DNA of 64,000 nucleotides, taken from Ideonella aquatica (lineage in GTDB: Bacteria; Pseudomonadota; Gammaproteobacteria; Burkholderiales; Burkholderiaceae_C). Below are positions 8,414 through 17,204 of the stretch, in pieces (position 1 is the first letter of the stretch; every line of letters begins with the position of its first letter). The notes under the pieces are model-generated. The model was not told the DNA's origin. It made no database searches and saw only the letters and a program-made list of their open reading frames with translations. The translations under genes and the position numbers were made by a program. The stretch covers positions 124,001 through 188,000 of the forward strand of contig NZ_JAGQDE010000004.1 in the NCBI RefSeq assembly GCF_018069755.1, written 5' to 3'.

Positions 8414-9616
8414 ATGAGCTCCCCCGACGCCTTTCTCGCCCACGTCCGCCAGGAGCTGGATCAGCTCGACCAGGCGGGTCTCTTCAAGCGCGAGCGCATC
8501 ATTGCCACGCCCCAGGGCGCCCATGTGCGCACCACCGACGGCCGCACGCTGATCAACCTGTGCGCCAACAACTACCTGGGCCTCTCCAGCCACCCGGCGG
8601 CCATCGCAGGCGCCCACGCGGCGCTGGACAGCCACGGCTACGGCCTCAGCTCGGTGCGCTTCATCTGCGGCACCCAGGACCGGCACAAGGAACTGGAGCA
8701 GCGCATCGCCCGCTTTGTGGGCTGCGAGGACGCCATCCTGTATGCCGCTGCCTTTGACGCCAACGGCGGTCTGTTCGAGCCGCTGCTGGGCGAGGCCGAC
8801 GCGATCATCAGCGACAGCCTGAACCACGCCTCGATCATCGACGGCATCCGCCTGTGCAAGGCGCAGCGTTGGCGCTACGCCCATGACGACATGGCCGACC
8901 TGGCGCGCTGCCTGAAGGAAGCTCGCGACGGCGGCGCCCGCTTCATCCTGGTGTTCACCGACGGCGTGTTCTCGATGGACGGCACGATCGCCCGTCTGGA
9001 CGAGATCCGCGCGCTGTGCGACCGCTTCGATGCGATGCTGGGCATCGACGAGAGCCATGCCAGCGGCTTTGTCGGCGCCACCGGGCGCGGCACGCATGAG
9101 CTGCGCGGCATCTTCGGCCGCGTCGACATCGTCACCGGCACCTTCGGCAAGGCCTTGGGCGGCGCCTCGGGGGGCTTCACCGCAGCGAAGCGCGAGGTGA
9201 TCGAGCTGCTGCGGCAGCGCTCGCGGCCCTACCTGTTCTCGAACACGCTGGCGCCGGCCATCGTGGGCGGCTCGCTGGCGGTGCTGGACCTGCTGGAGAG
9301 CTCGACCGCGTTGCGCGACCGCGTGGCCGACAACGCGCTGTGGTTCCGCCAGGCGATCAGCGCCGCCGGCTTCGAGATCAAGCCCGGCACCCACCCGATC
9401 GTGCCGATCATGGTCTACGACGCGGTGCTGGCGCAGCGCCTGGCGGCGCGCCTGCTGGAGCTGGGCGTGTACGTGGTGGGTTTTTTCTTTCCGGTGGTGC
9501 CCAAGGGCCAGGCGCGCATCCGCGTGCAGCTCAGCGCCGCGCACAGCCGGGAAGACCTGGAGCGGGCGGTGGCGGCCTTCACCCAGGCCGGCCGCGAACT
9601 GGGGATTCTGAAGTGA
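8414..9616 (+). CDS. kbl: glycine C-acetyltransferase (2-amino-3-ketobutyrate CoA ligase)
   Basis: This 400-residue PLP enzyme splits 2-amino-3-ketobutyrate with CoA into glycine and acetyl-CoA, the second step of threonine catabolism. It aligns along its length with E. coli Kbl (398 residues), sharing [20 protein letters not shown] and [13 protein letters not shown]; the PLP lysine is Lys246 in [13 protein letters not shown]. The ATG at 8414 has AGGA eight bases upstream and gives the family length; a GTG at 8390 lacks such a site. The stop overlaps the GTG of the dehydrogenase gene, so the two steps are translated together. Confidence 0.96.
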   Translation: MSSPDAFLAHVRQELDQLDQAGLFKRERIIATPQGAHVRTTDGRTLINLCANNYLGLSSHPAAIAGAHAALDSHGYGLSSVRFICGTQDRHKELEQRIARFVGCEDAILYAAAFDANGGLFEPLLGEADAIISDSLNHASIIDGIRLCKAQRWRYAHDDMADLARCLKEARDGGARFILVFTDGVFSMDGTIARLDEIRALCDRFDAMLGIDESHASGFVGATGRGTHELRGIFGRVDIVTGTFGKALGGASGGFTAAKREVIELLRQRSRPYLFSNTLAPAIVGGSLAVLDLLESSTALRDRVADNALWFRQAISAAGFEIKPGTHPIVPIMVYDAVLAQRLAARLLELGVYVVGFFFPVVPKGQARIRVQLSAAHSREDLERAVAAFTQAGRELGILK

Positions 9617-10563
9617 GCAGCGCGCCCAGGATCCTGATCATCGGCGCCAACGGCCAGATCGGCACCGAGCTGGCCGAGGCCTTGGTGGCCCGCCATGGCC
9701 ACAGCGCCGTGGTGACCAGTGACCTGTCACCGCGTGGCCGCGTGCCCGGCCTGGCCCATGAAGCGCTGGACGTGACCGACGCCGGCGCGCTGGCCCAGGT
9801 CGCCGAGCGCCACGCGATCACCCAGGTCTACCTGCTGGCCGCGGCCCTGTCAGCGCGCGGCGAGCAGCACCCCACCTGGGCCTGGGACCTGAACATGAAG
9901 GGCCTGCTGAACGTGCTGGAGCTGGCCCGCACCACCAAGCTCGACAAGGTCTTCTGGCCCAGCTCGATCGCCGCCTTCGGGCCCACCACGCCGCGCGACC
10001 AGACGCCGCAGAAGACCGTGATGGAGCCCACCACCGTCTACGGCATCTCCAAGTTGGCGGGCGAGGGCTGGTGCGCCTGGTACCACCGCATGCATGGTGT
10101 GGACGTGCGCAGCCTGCGCTACCCCGGCCTGATCAGCTGGAAGACGCCGCCGGGCGGCGGCACCACCGACTACGCGGTGGAGATCTTCCACGAGGCGCTC
10201 AAGGCCAATCACTACACCAGCTTTCTGGGCCCCGAGAGCGCCTTGCCGATGATGTACATGCCTGACGCCATCCGGGCCACGCTGGCGCTGATGGACGCAC
10301 CGGCCGACGCGCTGCGCGAGCGCCACGGCTACAACCTGGCCGGCGTGTCCTTCACCCCAGCCGAGCTGGCCGCCGAGATCGCCCGCCAGCACCCGGGCTT
10401 CACGATCGACTACGCGCCGGATTTCCGCCAGGCCATTGCCGACAGCTGGCCACGCTCGATCGACGACTCGGCCGCCCGCGCCGACTGGGGCTGGCAGCCG
10501 CAGGTCGACCTGGCGGCGATGACGGCAGACATGCTGGCCAACCTGGCGCCGCAGTACCGCTGA
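9613..10563 (+). CDS. L-threonine 3-dehydrogenase, short-chain (SDR/epimerase-like) type
   Basis: This 316-residue protein has the Rossmann motif GANGQIG at about residues 11-17, a catalytic Ser in WPSSIAAFG, and YxxxK with Tyr143 and Lys147, so it belongs to the extended SDR family. SDR-type threonine dehydrogenases, known from archaea and Cupriavidus-type bacteria, oxidise L-threonine to 2-amino-3-ketobutyrate with NAD+. The GTG start at 9613 overlaps the kbl stop (GTGA). Coupling to kbl makes this function much more likely than a sugar epimerase. It differs from the zinc-dependent MDR-type Tdh of E. coli. It ends back to back with the Mpo1-like gene in a shared TGATCA. Confidence 0.88.
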   Translation: MSSAPRILIIGANGQIGTELAEALVARHGHSAVVTSDLSPRGRVPGLAHEALDVTDAGALAQVAERHAITQVYLLAAALSARGEQHPTWAWDLNMKGLLNVLELARTTKLDKVFWPSSIAAFGPTTPRDQTPQKTVMEPTTVYGISKLAGEGWCAWYHRMHGVDVRSLRYPGLISWKTPPGGGTTDYAVEIFHEALKANHYTSFLGPESALPMMYMPDAIRATLALMDAPADALRERHGYNLAGVSFTPAELAAEIARQHPGFTIDYAPDFRQAIADSWPRSIDDSAARADWGWQPQVDLAAMTADMLANLAPQYR

Positions 10564-10893
10564 TCACAAGGGGATGCGGCCGGTCCAGATGTCCTTGTAC
10601 ATGACCCAGTCGCCCATGAAGCTGTAGAGCGGGCGCTTGAAGCTGGCCGGCTTGTTCTTCTCGAAAACGAAGTGGCCGATCCAGGCGCAACCATAGCCGC
10701 ACAGCAGGCCATAGAGCAGGTACTGCGGGCGGCCGGTCCACAGCAGCATGGCCAGGCAGACCAGGGCCAGTGAGCTGCCCAGGAAGTGCAGCCGGCGGCA
10801 GGTGCGGTGGGCGTGCTCGCCCAGGTAGAGCGGGTAAAACTCGGCGAAGCTGCGGATCGCGCCCAGGTCGGGTGAGGTGGCGGCGGTGCTCAT
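10564..10893 (-). CDS. DUF962 / Mpo1-like membrane protein
   Basis: This 109-residue protein matches the DUF962 (YGL010w/Mpo1-like) family. It has a soluble start (RSFAEFYPLYLGEHAHRTCR), two hydrophobic segments (about residues 37-51 and 56-72), and the conserved end WIGHFVFEKNKPASFKRP leading to SFMGDWVMYKDIW. Yeast Mpo1 is an iron-dependent dioxygenase acting on 2-hydroxy fatty acids; His and Glu residues of the family are present, but activity of bacterial members is an inference. The start at 10893 is the first in-frame ATG before the family core. Its stop abuts the threonine dehydrogenase stop with no gap. Confidence 0.88.
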   Translation of the reverse strand: MSTAATSPDLGAIRSFAEFYPLYLGEHAHRTCRRLHFLGSSLALVCLAMLLWTGRPQYLLYGLLCGYGCAWIGHFVFEKNKPASFKRPLYSFMGDWVMYKDIWTGRIPL

Positions 10894-10986
10894 GCGGTGG
10901 CTCCGTGAATCGGGATGGGCCCGATTGCAGCGCGGCCGGGCGCGGCCGGCCATCCGGGCTTGCCCCGGCGCGGTGTCGCGCAGGCG

Positions 10987-12384
10987 TCAGCCGGCGGCGC
11001 GCAGACCCAGGCGCTCCAGCCGGTAGCGCAGGGTGTCGCGGCTCACCCCCAGCAAGCGGGCGGCCTGGGTGACGTTGCCGTCGCTGCGACGCAGCGCCTC
11101 CTCGATCAGCCGACGCTCGGCCCGCTCCAGGTTCAGGTCGCTGCCGGCATCCAGCGGCGCGTCGGCGCTGGCTGGGGCCACGGTGCGCAGGCCCGCCAGT
11201 TCCAGCTCGGTGATGCGCTCGCCGGTGGCCAGCAGCACCGCCTGCTCCATCAGGTTGCGCAGCTCGCGCACATTGCCCGGAAAGCGGTGGGCGCGCAGGC
11301 GCTGCTCGGCACCGTCGCTCAGGCGCATGTCGCCGCGGCGGTAGCGCTGCGCATGGTGCGCCAGGAAATGCCGGGCCAGCACGATCACGTCCTCGCCCCG
11401 CTCGCGCAGCGGTGGCACCTGCAACTCGACAATGCGCAGGCGGTAGTACAGGTCGGCGCGAAAGCGCCCCTCGGCCACCATCTTCTCCAGCGACTGGTGG
11501 GTGGCGCTGACGATGCGCACATTCACGGCCTGGTCGCGCAAGCCCCCCAGGCGCCGGAAGCGCTTGTCCTCGAGCAGCTTGAGCAGCTTGACCTGGGTGG
11601 CGGCGTCGGCCTCGCCGATCTCGTCCAGGAACAGCGTGCCGCCTTCGGCCGTCTCGACCAGGCCGGCCTTGCGCTGGCGGGCATCGGTGAAGGCGCCTTT
11701 CTCATAGCCGAAGAGCTCAGCCTCGACCAGGTGGGCGGGCAGCGCACCGCAGTTGAGCTCGACAAACGGCCCGTCACGGCGCGGGCCGTCGAAATGCAGT
11801 GCGCGGGCGACCAGTTCCTTGCCGGTGCCGGTCTCGCCGTGGATCAGCACGGCCGGGCCATCGGCGTCTTCCAGCTGGCTTTCCGAGGCCAGCATCTGGC
11901 GGATGCGCTGGCGCAGCTGGTGCATCGCCAGCGAGTCGCCGACGATCTTGTCCAGGCCGCTGCCGGCCGCCTCGCGCCCGGCGTAGTAGTGCACGGTGCG
12001 CTGCAGCCGGTCCTGGCTCAGCAGGCGCTCGATCAGCAAGCGCACCTCGCCCAGGGCCAGCGGCTTGGACAGGTAGTCCAGCGCGCCGCTCTTGAGCGCA
12101 TTCACCGCCAGGTCGACGCTGCCGAAGCCGGTCATCATGACCACCCGGCAGTCGGGGTCCAGAGCCTTGAAGCGGCCCAGGGCCTGCAGTCCGTCCATGC
12201 CAGGCAGGTTGTGGTCCAACAGCACCAGGTCGGGCCGGAACTCGGGGTACACGAGCAGGCCTTCCTCGGCCGTTTCGGCCACCCGGGTGTCCCAACCCTG
12301 GCGCGACAGGAAGGTGGCCAGGTTGCGCGCGAGCGCCACCTCGTCATCGATGATCAGGACGGCATGGCCGGCGCGTTCAGGCAT
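10987..12384 (-). CDS. sigma-54-dependent response regulator, NtrC family
   Basis: This 465-residue protein has the three NtrC-type domains. A receiver (about 1-120) carries Asp57 in [11 protein letters not shown]. An AAA+ domain has Walker A GETGTGKE at 183-190 and the sigma-54 loop GAFTDA at 230-235. A Fis-type helix-turn-helix lies at the end ([20 protein letters not shown]). It should activate RpoN promoters when phosphorylated by the kinase encoded 16 bases upstream in the same operon. The loop reads GAFTDA instead of the commoner GAFTGA, a frequent functional variant. I found no matching -24/-12 promoter in the flanks, so its target is unknown. Confidence 0.94.
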   Translation of the reverse strand: MPERAGHAVLIIDDEVALARNLATFLSRQGWDTRVAETAEEGLLVYPEFRPDLVLLDHNLPGMDGLQALGRFKALDPDCRVVMMTGFGSVDLAVNALKSGALDYLSKPLALGEVRLLIERLLSQDRLQRTVHYYAGREAAGSGLDKIVGDSLAMHQLRQRIRQMLASESQLEDADGPAVLIHGETGTGKELVARALHFDGPRRDGPFVELNCGALPAHLVEAELFGYEKGAFTDARQRKAGLVETAEGGTLFLDEIGEADAATQVKLLKLLEDKRFRRLGGLRDQAVNVRIVSATHQSLEKMVAEGRFRADLYYRLRIVELQVPPLRERGEDVIVLARHFLAHHAQRYRRGDMRLSDGAEQRLRAHRFPGNVRELRNLMEQAVLLATGERITELELAGLRTVAPASADAPLDAGSDLNLERAERRLIEEALRRSDGNVTQAARLLGVSRDTLRYRLERLGLRAAG

Positions 12385-12400
12385 GGTGGTGGTTGTGCGA

Positions 12401-13777
12401 TCAAGCGGCGCTGGCGGGCAGCAGCGGCAGGCTCAGCGTGACGCGCGTGCCATGCGGCATGGCGGGCTCTATCGTCAGGCTGCCGCCGGCGCGCTCCATC
12501 GCTCGACGGGCCAGCGGCAATCCCAGGCCCAGGCCGCGTGGCTTGGTGGTGAAAAAGGGCTGCAGCAGCTTGTCGCGCGAGGCAGCGGGCAGGCCGCTGC
12601 CGCTGTCCTCGATCACGATGCGCAGCTCGCCGGCCGACTGGCTGGCACGCAGGCTGACCTGGTCGCCGGCCCGCGTGGCCTCGGCCGCGTTGGCCAGGAT
12701 GGAGGCCAGCGACTGGGTCAGCAGGATATCGTCCAGCGCCACCTCGCCCAGCTGCTCGGGCCACTCATGGCTGAACTGCTTGTGCTGGGCGGCCAGGTCG
12801 GCCGCGATGCGTCCGCGCGCGGCTTCTAGCACCGGCCGCACGGCGCAGCGGTGCGGCCGACCCGTCGGATCCCCGGCGCTGGTCAGCAGCGTGCGCACCA
12901 GGTGCTCGATGCGGTCGACGTGGCGGATCACCTCTTCATGGTCCAGCGGCATGGTCGGTCCCAGCTCGCGGGTCAGCTCGGCCGCGCTGCGGATGGAGCC
13001 CAGCGGGTTGCGGATGTTGTGGGCCACGGCGGCCGAGAGCTCGCCCACCATGGCCAAGGCCTCGTTGTCGATCAGCCTGCGCTGCTGATCACCCAGCGCC
13101 CGCTCGATACGGCGCACGAACCACAGCAGTGACAGGATCAGCAGGGAGCCTCCCAGCAACGCAGCGCCCCAGATGCGGCCCTGGCCTTCGGCCAGGGCCT
13201 GGGTCAGCGCCACCGGGCGCCGGTACAGCTCGATCACGCCGACGATCGGGCCGTTGTGGGCCGCGTGCACCGGGACGTAGTTTTCGACAAACTCACGGGG
13301 CGAGCCCAGCAGCACATGCTCCGATTTGTCGGAGTGGGCATCGAAGTTGGCGACGAGTTCGCCGGTCAGCGCCTCGTCAAGCTCATCGTTGTGGCCGAAG
13401 GTCTGGCCGATCAGGTCCGGACTGCTGGACCACAACACGCGCTGCTCGCGCGTGTAGACATTGATGCGCAGCACATCGGGCATCGCCGCGATGTGTGCCA
13501 GGAATTCGACAAACGCAGGGTCGTTGGCGCGCTCGGGCTGGCGGAAGATCTCGGCGACCTTCTGGGTGTCGGCAATGCTCTGGACAAAGTCGCCGCTCAG
13601 TTCGGCGTCGCGGTGCAACAGGCGTGACTCGATGAAGGCATCGAGCAGGACCGCCATGCCGATGGCGAACAGACCCACGCCGATCGAGCCGGCGATCATG
13701 AACCAGCGGGTGATGGCCGCAGGGCGGCCCACCGTGGTCATCGAGGGGGACAGGACGTCAGGCATCGGGGCGGGCAT
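12401..13777 (-). CDS. membrane sensor histidine kinase paired with the sigma-54 regulator
   Basis: This 458-residue kinase has a membrane helix at about residues 26-46, a periplasmic sensor region (about 47-200), a second helix (about 207-228), a HisKA domain with the phospho-acceptor in AAVAHNIRNPLGS, and an HATPase domain with EDSGSGLP and GLGLGLPLARR. The periplasmic part, with VLRINVYTREQRVLWSSS and a later NYVPVHAAHNGPIVGVIELY, resembles a Cache fold. Start choice is uncertain: ATGs at 13777, 13765 and 13741 all lack a clear ribosome site. The signal it senses cannot be deduced. It is cotranscribed with the regulator downstream. Confidence 0.9.
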   Translation of the reverse strand: MPAPMPDVLSPSMTTVGRPAAITRWFMIAGSIGVGLFAIGMAVLLDAFIESRLLHRDAELSGDFVQSIADTQKVAEIFRQPERANDPAFVEFLAHIAAMPDVLRINVYTREQRVLWSSSPDLIGQTFGHNDELDEALTGELVANFDAHSDKSEHVLLGSPREFVENYVPVHAAHNGPIVGVIELYRRPVALTQALAEGQGRIWGAALLGGSLLILSLLWFVRRIERALGDQQRRLIDNEALAMVGELSAAVAHNIRNPLGSIRSAAELTRELGPTMPLDHEEVIRHVDRIEHLVRTLLTSAGDPTGRPHRCAVRPVLEAARGRIAADLAAQHKQFSHEWPEQLGEVALDDILLTQSLASILANAAEATRAGDQVSLRASQSAGELRIVIEDSGSGLPAASRDKLLQPFFTTKPRGLGLGLPLARRAMERAGGSLTIEPAMPHGTRVTLSLPLLPASAA

Positions 13778-13831
13778 CGGCAGCGGGGGCAGGCCGCAGC
13801 CGATTGTGCCCGGACCCGGTGGCCTGAGCGA

Positions 13832-14206
13832 TCAGCGGACGCGGCAGTTGACGGTCTTGGTCGCGACCAGCGCGCCGGCTTCGGTGTACAGCGCGCCGGT
13901 GGCCTGGCCGCCGACGATGAAGTCGGCCGCCAGCGCGGTGGCGCCCTTGTTGATGTCGCGCGGACGGCTGGAGAAGTCGATCTCGACTTCACGCTGGATG
14001 GCGGGCTGGGCGGTCGAGGTGGCGCTGTTGGCGCCCGAGGTCAGCACGGCGTAGTAGTTGCCGCTGGCGACACCCTTGCCGTCGACCGAGGCGGTCGAAC
14101 GGTCGCTGCGGACTTCGCACTTGACGCGCAGTTCGGCCTGGGCGGCGGTGGCGACGGTCAGCGAGGCGATGGCGAGGCCCAGCAGGGTGGTGATACGACG
14201 GGTCAT
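13832..14206 (-). CDS. small secreted protein of unknown function
   Basis: This 124-residue protein starts MTRRITTLLGLAIASLTVA and has a clear signal peptide cleaved after about residue 24 (AQA). The mature part of about 100 residues is likely all beta, with only two cysteines, one near each end (RVKCEVRS and TVNCRVR), which could form a disulphide. I do not recognise the family. It lies 54 bases upstream of the histidine kinase gene on the same strand. The kinase could be cotranscribed with it, but the long leader and the inverted repeat at 14320-14340 suggest its own control. Periplasmic or surface location is inferred. Confidence 0.75.
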   Translation of the reverse strand: MTRRITTLLGLAIASLTVATAAQAELRVKCEVRSDRSTASVDGKGVASGNYYAVLTSGANSATSTAQPAIQREVEIDFSSRPRDINKGATALAADFIVGGQATGALYTEAGALVATKTVNCRVR

Positions 14207-14319
14207 GGCTTGCTCCAGTGTGGTAAGGGATGGTTGGGACTGGGAGAAATGCCCCGGCGCTTTGGTGGGCAGGACCTCGGCGACCGGGACGATCCATGAT
14301 TCGCAACGGACGTGCCAGC

Positions 14320-14340
14320 AAGTGTGCAAGATGCACACTT
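14320..14340. promoter_or_regulatory. perfect inverted repeat, candidate operator
   Basis: AAGTGTGCA (14320-14328) and TGCACACTT (14332-14340) are perfect 9-bp arms around AGA. The repeat is followed at 14341-14375 by an AT-rich stretch that reads TATAAA on the minus strand. It lies about 115 bases upstream of the small secreted protein gene and looks like a dimeric regulator site. Confidence 0.5.
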
Positions 14341-14409
14341 TCAATAACTCATTGATTTATATGGATTTATCCAGAGGCAAAGACTGAGTGGCCACCTCTG
14401 ATCAGGCCC

Positions 14410-14431
14410 GGGTGGGGCAATTCCCCCACCC
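14410..14431 (-). terminator. hairpin after the alpha/beta hydrolase gene
   Basis: GGGTGGGG and CCCCACCC form a perfect 8-bp stem with a 6-base loop, about 40 bases past the stop of the hydrolase gene. There is no U-run on either side, so intrinsic termination is uncertain. Confidence 0.4.
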
Positions 14432-14473
14432 ACCAGCGTGAAATCCCCCGGTCTCCCAGGGGACTGGCACCGA

Positions 14474-15277
14474 TCAGGCCAGCGCGGCCTGCAGCGCGGC
14501 CAGCAAGGCGTCCGGCTGCTCGGTCATGATCGAGTGCCCGCCGGGCACGCGGTGCACCGTGGCGCGCAGGCGCTGCGCCAGCTCGCGGGTGAGCTTGGGC
14601 GGCGTCATCTGGTCGGCCTGGCCCAGCACCAGGTGCGCCGGGCAGCGCACCGCGTCGGCCGCCTCGTGGCCATGGGCGTAGGCGTTGCACAGTCCGAAGT
14701 CATGCCGGAAGACGTTGGCGCCCTGCGGCCCGTGGGCCTGCACCTGGGCCATCAACTGGCGGCCACCGCCATGCAGCCACATGCCGGGCCCGGGGTAGCT
14801 GGGCTTGGCCGCCCAGGTCGACAGCGAAAAGGCATTGACCATGTCCATGCCGGCCTGCGGACGCTGCTCGGCGGCGTCCAGCAGGGCCTTGGACACTGCC
14901 ATCGGGTAGGCCGTGCCCACCATCACCAGCCGCGACACCCGCTGCGGATGCCGCGCAGCCGCCTCCAGGGCGATCAGCGAGCCCATGCTGTGACCCACCA
15001 GGGCCGCCTGGGCGACGCCGGCGGCGTCCAGCACCGCCACCGTCCAGTCGGCCAGCGATTCGATGTCGGGCAGCAAGGGGCCCTCCGAGCGCATGTGGCC
15101 CGGCTGGTCCAGCGCCAGCGCGCCGAAGCCATGGTGGGCGCACCAGCGCGCCAGCAGATTCCAGACGCTGTGGTCGTTCAGCGCGCCGTGCAGAAAGACG
15201 ACGCAGGGCAGGGTGGGGTTGAACGGCTTGCCGCCGGTGTAGGCATAGGCGCGGCGGCCGTGGACGGTCCATTCCAT
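14474..15277 (-). CDS. alpha/beta hydrolase
   Basis: This 267-residue protein has the alpha/beta hydrolase fold: the oxyanion segment VVFLHGALND at about residues 25-36, the nucleophile elbow GHSMGS near residue 95, and a likely catalytic histidine near the C-terminus in RVPGGHSIM. No signal peptide is visible, so it acts in the cytoplasm. Substrate cannot be predicted; esterases, C-C hydrolases and homoserine acyltransferase relatives share this pattern. The start lies 1 base after the metY stop, so the two are cotranscribed, which might link it to O-acylhomoserine or sulphur compounds, but that is only an inference. Confidence 0.88.
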   Translation of the reverse strand: MEWTVHGRRAYAYTGGKPFNPTLPCVVFLHGALNDHSVWNLLARWCAHHGFGALALDQPGHMRSEGPLLPDIESLADWTVAVLDAAGVAQAALVGHSMGSLIALEAAARHPQRVSRLVMVGTAYPMAVSKALLDAAEQRPQAGMDMVNAFSLSTWAAKPSYPGPGMWLHGGGRQLMAQVQAHGPQGANVFRHDFGLCNAYAHGHEAADAVRCPAHLVLGQADQMTPPKLTRELAQRLRATVHRVPGGHSIMTEQPDALLAALQAALA

Positions 15278-15278
15278 G

Positions 15279-16592
15279 TCAGGCCCCCGCTTTCTCGGCC
15301 GCCTTCAAGGCGCGGGTCAGGTCATCGATCAGATCGGCGGCATCCTCCAGGCCGATCGACAGGCGGATCGTGCCGGGCGTGATGCCGGCCTGGCGCAGCG
15401 CGGCGTCGTCCATGCGGAAATGGGTGGTCGAGGCGGGGTGGATCACCAGCGAGCGGCAGTCGCCCACATTGGCCAGGTGCGAGAAGATCTTCAGCGCCTC
15501 GATGAAGGCCACACCCTGGGCACGGCTGCCCTTGAGGTCAAAGCTGAACACTGCACCGGCGCCGCGCGGCAGCAGGCGCTGGGCCAGCGCGTGGTCGCGG
15601 TGGCTGGGCAGGCCCGGGTAGGCCACGCGCTCGACCATCGGATGTGCCGCCAGGAACGCGGTGACGAGCCGGGTGTTCTCGACATGGCGGGCCATGCGCA
15701 GCGGCAGGGTCTCGATGCCCTGCAGGATCAGCCAGGCGGTGTGCGGGCTCATGCAGGCACCGAAATCGCGCAGGCCCTCGCGGCGGGCGCGCAGCAGGAA
15801 GGCGCCAACCGTGCTTTCCTCAGAAAAGACCATGCCGTGGAAGCCCTCGTAGGGCTCGCACAGCTCGGCGAAATGGCCGGTGGCGGCGTGGGCGTCAACC
15901 CAGTTGAAGCGGCCCGAGTCGACCAGCACGCCGCCCACCACCGTGCCGTGACCGCCCAGGAACTTGGTGGCCGAGTGGAACAGCAGGTCGGCGCCGTGGT
16001 CGAAGGGCTTGAGCAGCCAGGGCGGGGTGAAGGTGGCATCGACCAGCAGCGGCAGATACCGTTCATGGGCGATGGCACTGACGGCCGGGATGTCCAGCAC
16101 GTCCAGGCCCGGGTTGCCCAGCGTCTCGCCGAACAGCAGCCGGGTGTTGGGGCGGATCGCGGCGCGCCAGGCGTCCAGGTCGTGCGGCGGCACGAACGTG
16201 GTGTCGATGCCGAAGCGGCTGAGTGTGTAGTGCAGCAGGTTGTGCGAGCCGCCGTACAGCGCGGCGCTGGCCACGATGTGGCTGCCGGCGCCGGCGATGG
16301 TGCTCACCGCCAGGTGCAGCGCCGCCTGCCCGCTGGCGGTGGCGATGGCGCCGACGCCGCCCTCGAGCGCCGACATGCGCTCCTCGAAGACCGCGGTCGT
16401 GGGGTTGGAGATGCGGCTGTACACATGCCCCGGCCGTTCCATGTTGAACAGAGACGCCGCGTGCGCACTGTCCTGGAAGACGAAGGAGGTGCTGAGGTGG
16501 ATCGGCACCGCCCGCGCGCCGGTGGCGGGGTCCGGGGCGGCGCCTGCATGCAGGGCCAGGGTGTCGAAACCGGGATCTGTCGCGCCGGGCAT
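15279..16592 (-). CDS. metY: O-acetylhomoserine sulfhydrylase (Cys/Met metabolism PLP enzyme)
   Basis: This 437-residue protein belongs to the Cys/Met metabolism PLP family. The PLP lysine is in FHSATKFLGGHGT (about residue 213), with YSRISNPTTAVFEERMSALE near the N-terminus. The length and the motif VDATFTPPWLLKPFDHGADL are typical of MetY, which makes homocysteine from O-acetylhomoserine and sulphide; shorter MetB/MetZ members are about 385-400 residues. It is cytoplasmic and feeds methionine synthesis. It is divergent from the CBS protein gene and followed by the hydrolase. MetZ-like use of O-succinylhomoserine cannot be excluded. Confidence 0.9.
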   Translation of the reverse strand: MPGATDPGFDTLALHAGAAPDPATGARAVPIHLSTSFVFQDSAHAASLFNMERPGHVYSRISNPTTAVFEERMSALEGGVGAIATASGQAALHLAVSTIAGAGSHIVASAALYGGSHNLLHYTLSRFGIDTTFVPPHDLDAWRAAIRPNTRLLFGETLGNPGLDVLDIPAVSAIAHERYLPLLVDATFTPPWLLKPFDHGADLLFHSATKFLGGHGTVVGGVLVDSGRFNWVDAHAATGHFAELCEPYEGFHGMVFSEESTVGAFLLRARREGLRDFGACMSPHTAWLILQGIETLPLRMARHVENTRLVTAFLAAHPMVERVAYPGLPSHRDHALAQRLLPRGAGAVFSFDLKGSRAQGVAFIEALKIFSHLANVGDCRSLVIHPASTTHFRMDDAALRQAGITPGTIRLSIGLEDAADLIDDLTRALKAAEKAGA

Positions 16593-16625
16593 GAAGAGGA
16601 GGCTGATTGAGGGGCAGCCAGAGCT

Positions 16626-16653
16626 TGAATGACACGCATTGTGTGCTATGTTG
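16626..16653 (+). promoter_or_regulatory. candidate promoter of the CBS-domain gene
   Basis: TTGAAT at 16626-16631 and TATGTT at 16648-16653 are spaced by 16 bases in the gap between metY and the CBS gene. This predicts a start near 16660 and a leader of about 75 bases. Confidence 0.4.
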
Positions 16654-16733
16654 AGCGCACGCCGTCACCGGGCGCGGGAGCCATCGAACCCGGGCGGCGC
16701 CGAGGCATCACACGGTCGGAAGGAGAAGCCCGA

Positions 16734-17204
16734 ATGAAGGTCAGCGACATCCTGCGAGTCAAAGGCAACACGCTGTTCACCGTCACGCCAGACCAGCCGC
16801 TGGCCGACGCGGTCAACACCATGGCCATGCACGACATCGGCTCGCTGGTGGTGATGGACCACGGCAACCTGGTGGGGATGCTGACCTTTCGGGAGGTGAT
16901 CCTGGCGATCGTCAAGAACGGCGGCCAGATCGGTGCCACCACGATCAGCGGCGTCATGGACAGCCACCCGCTGACCTGCTCGCCCGACACCGAGATCGAC
17001 GAGGTCCGCCGCATGATGCTGGGCCGCCACGCCCGCTACATGCCGGTGCTCAACGAGCGCACGCTGATGGGGGTGATCTCGTTCTACGACGTCGCCAAGA
17101 CCGTGGTTGAGGCGCAGGACTTCGAGAACCGCATGCTCAAGGCCTATATCCGCGACTGGCCGGTCGAGGAGGGCGCGGCGGGCAACGCCGTTCCCGGCAA
17201 CTGA
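16734..17204 (+). CDS. CBS-domain pair protein
   Basis: This 156-residue protein consists of two CBS domains (about residues 8-65 and 75-130), with the conserved stretches AVNTMAMHDIGSLVVMD and LGRHARYMPVLNERTLMGVI. Stand-alone CBS pairs usually bind adenine nucleotides such as AMP, ATP or NAD and act on a partner; the partner here is unknown. The ATG at 16734 has a strong AAGGAG site 7 bases upstream, which rules out a longer frame starting at 16629. It is a single gene whose TGA abuts the stop of the convergent GGDEF-EAL gene inside TGATCA. Confidence 0.92.
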   Translation: MKVSDILRVKGNTLFTVTPDQPLADAVNTMAMHDIGSLVVMDHGNLVGMLTFREVILAIVKNGGQIGATTISGVMDSHPLTCSPDTEIDEVRRMMLGRHARYMPVLNERTLMGVISFYDVAKTVVEAQDFENRMLKAYIRDWPVEEGAAGNAVPGN

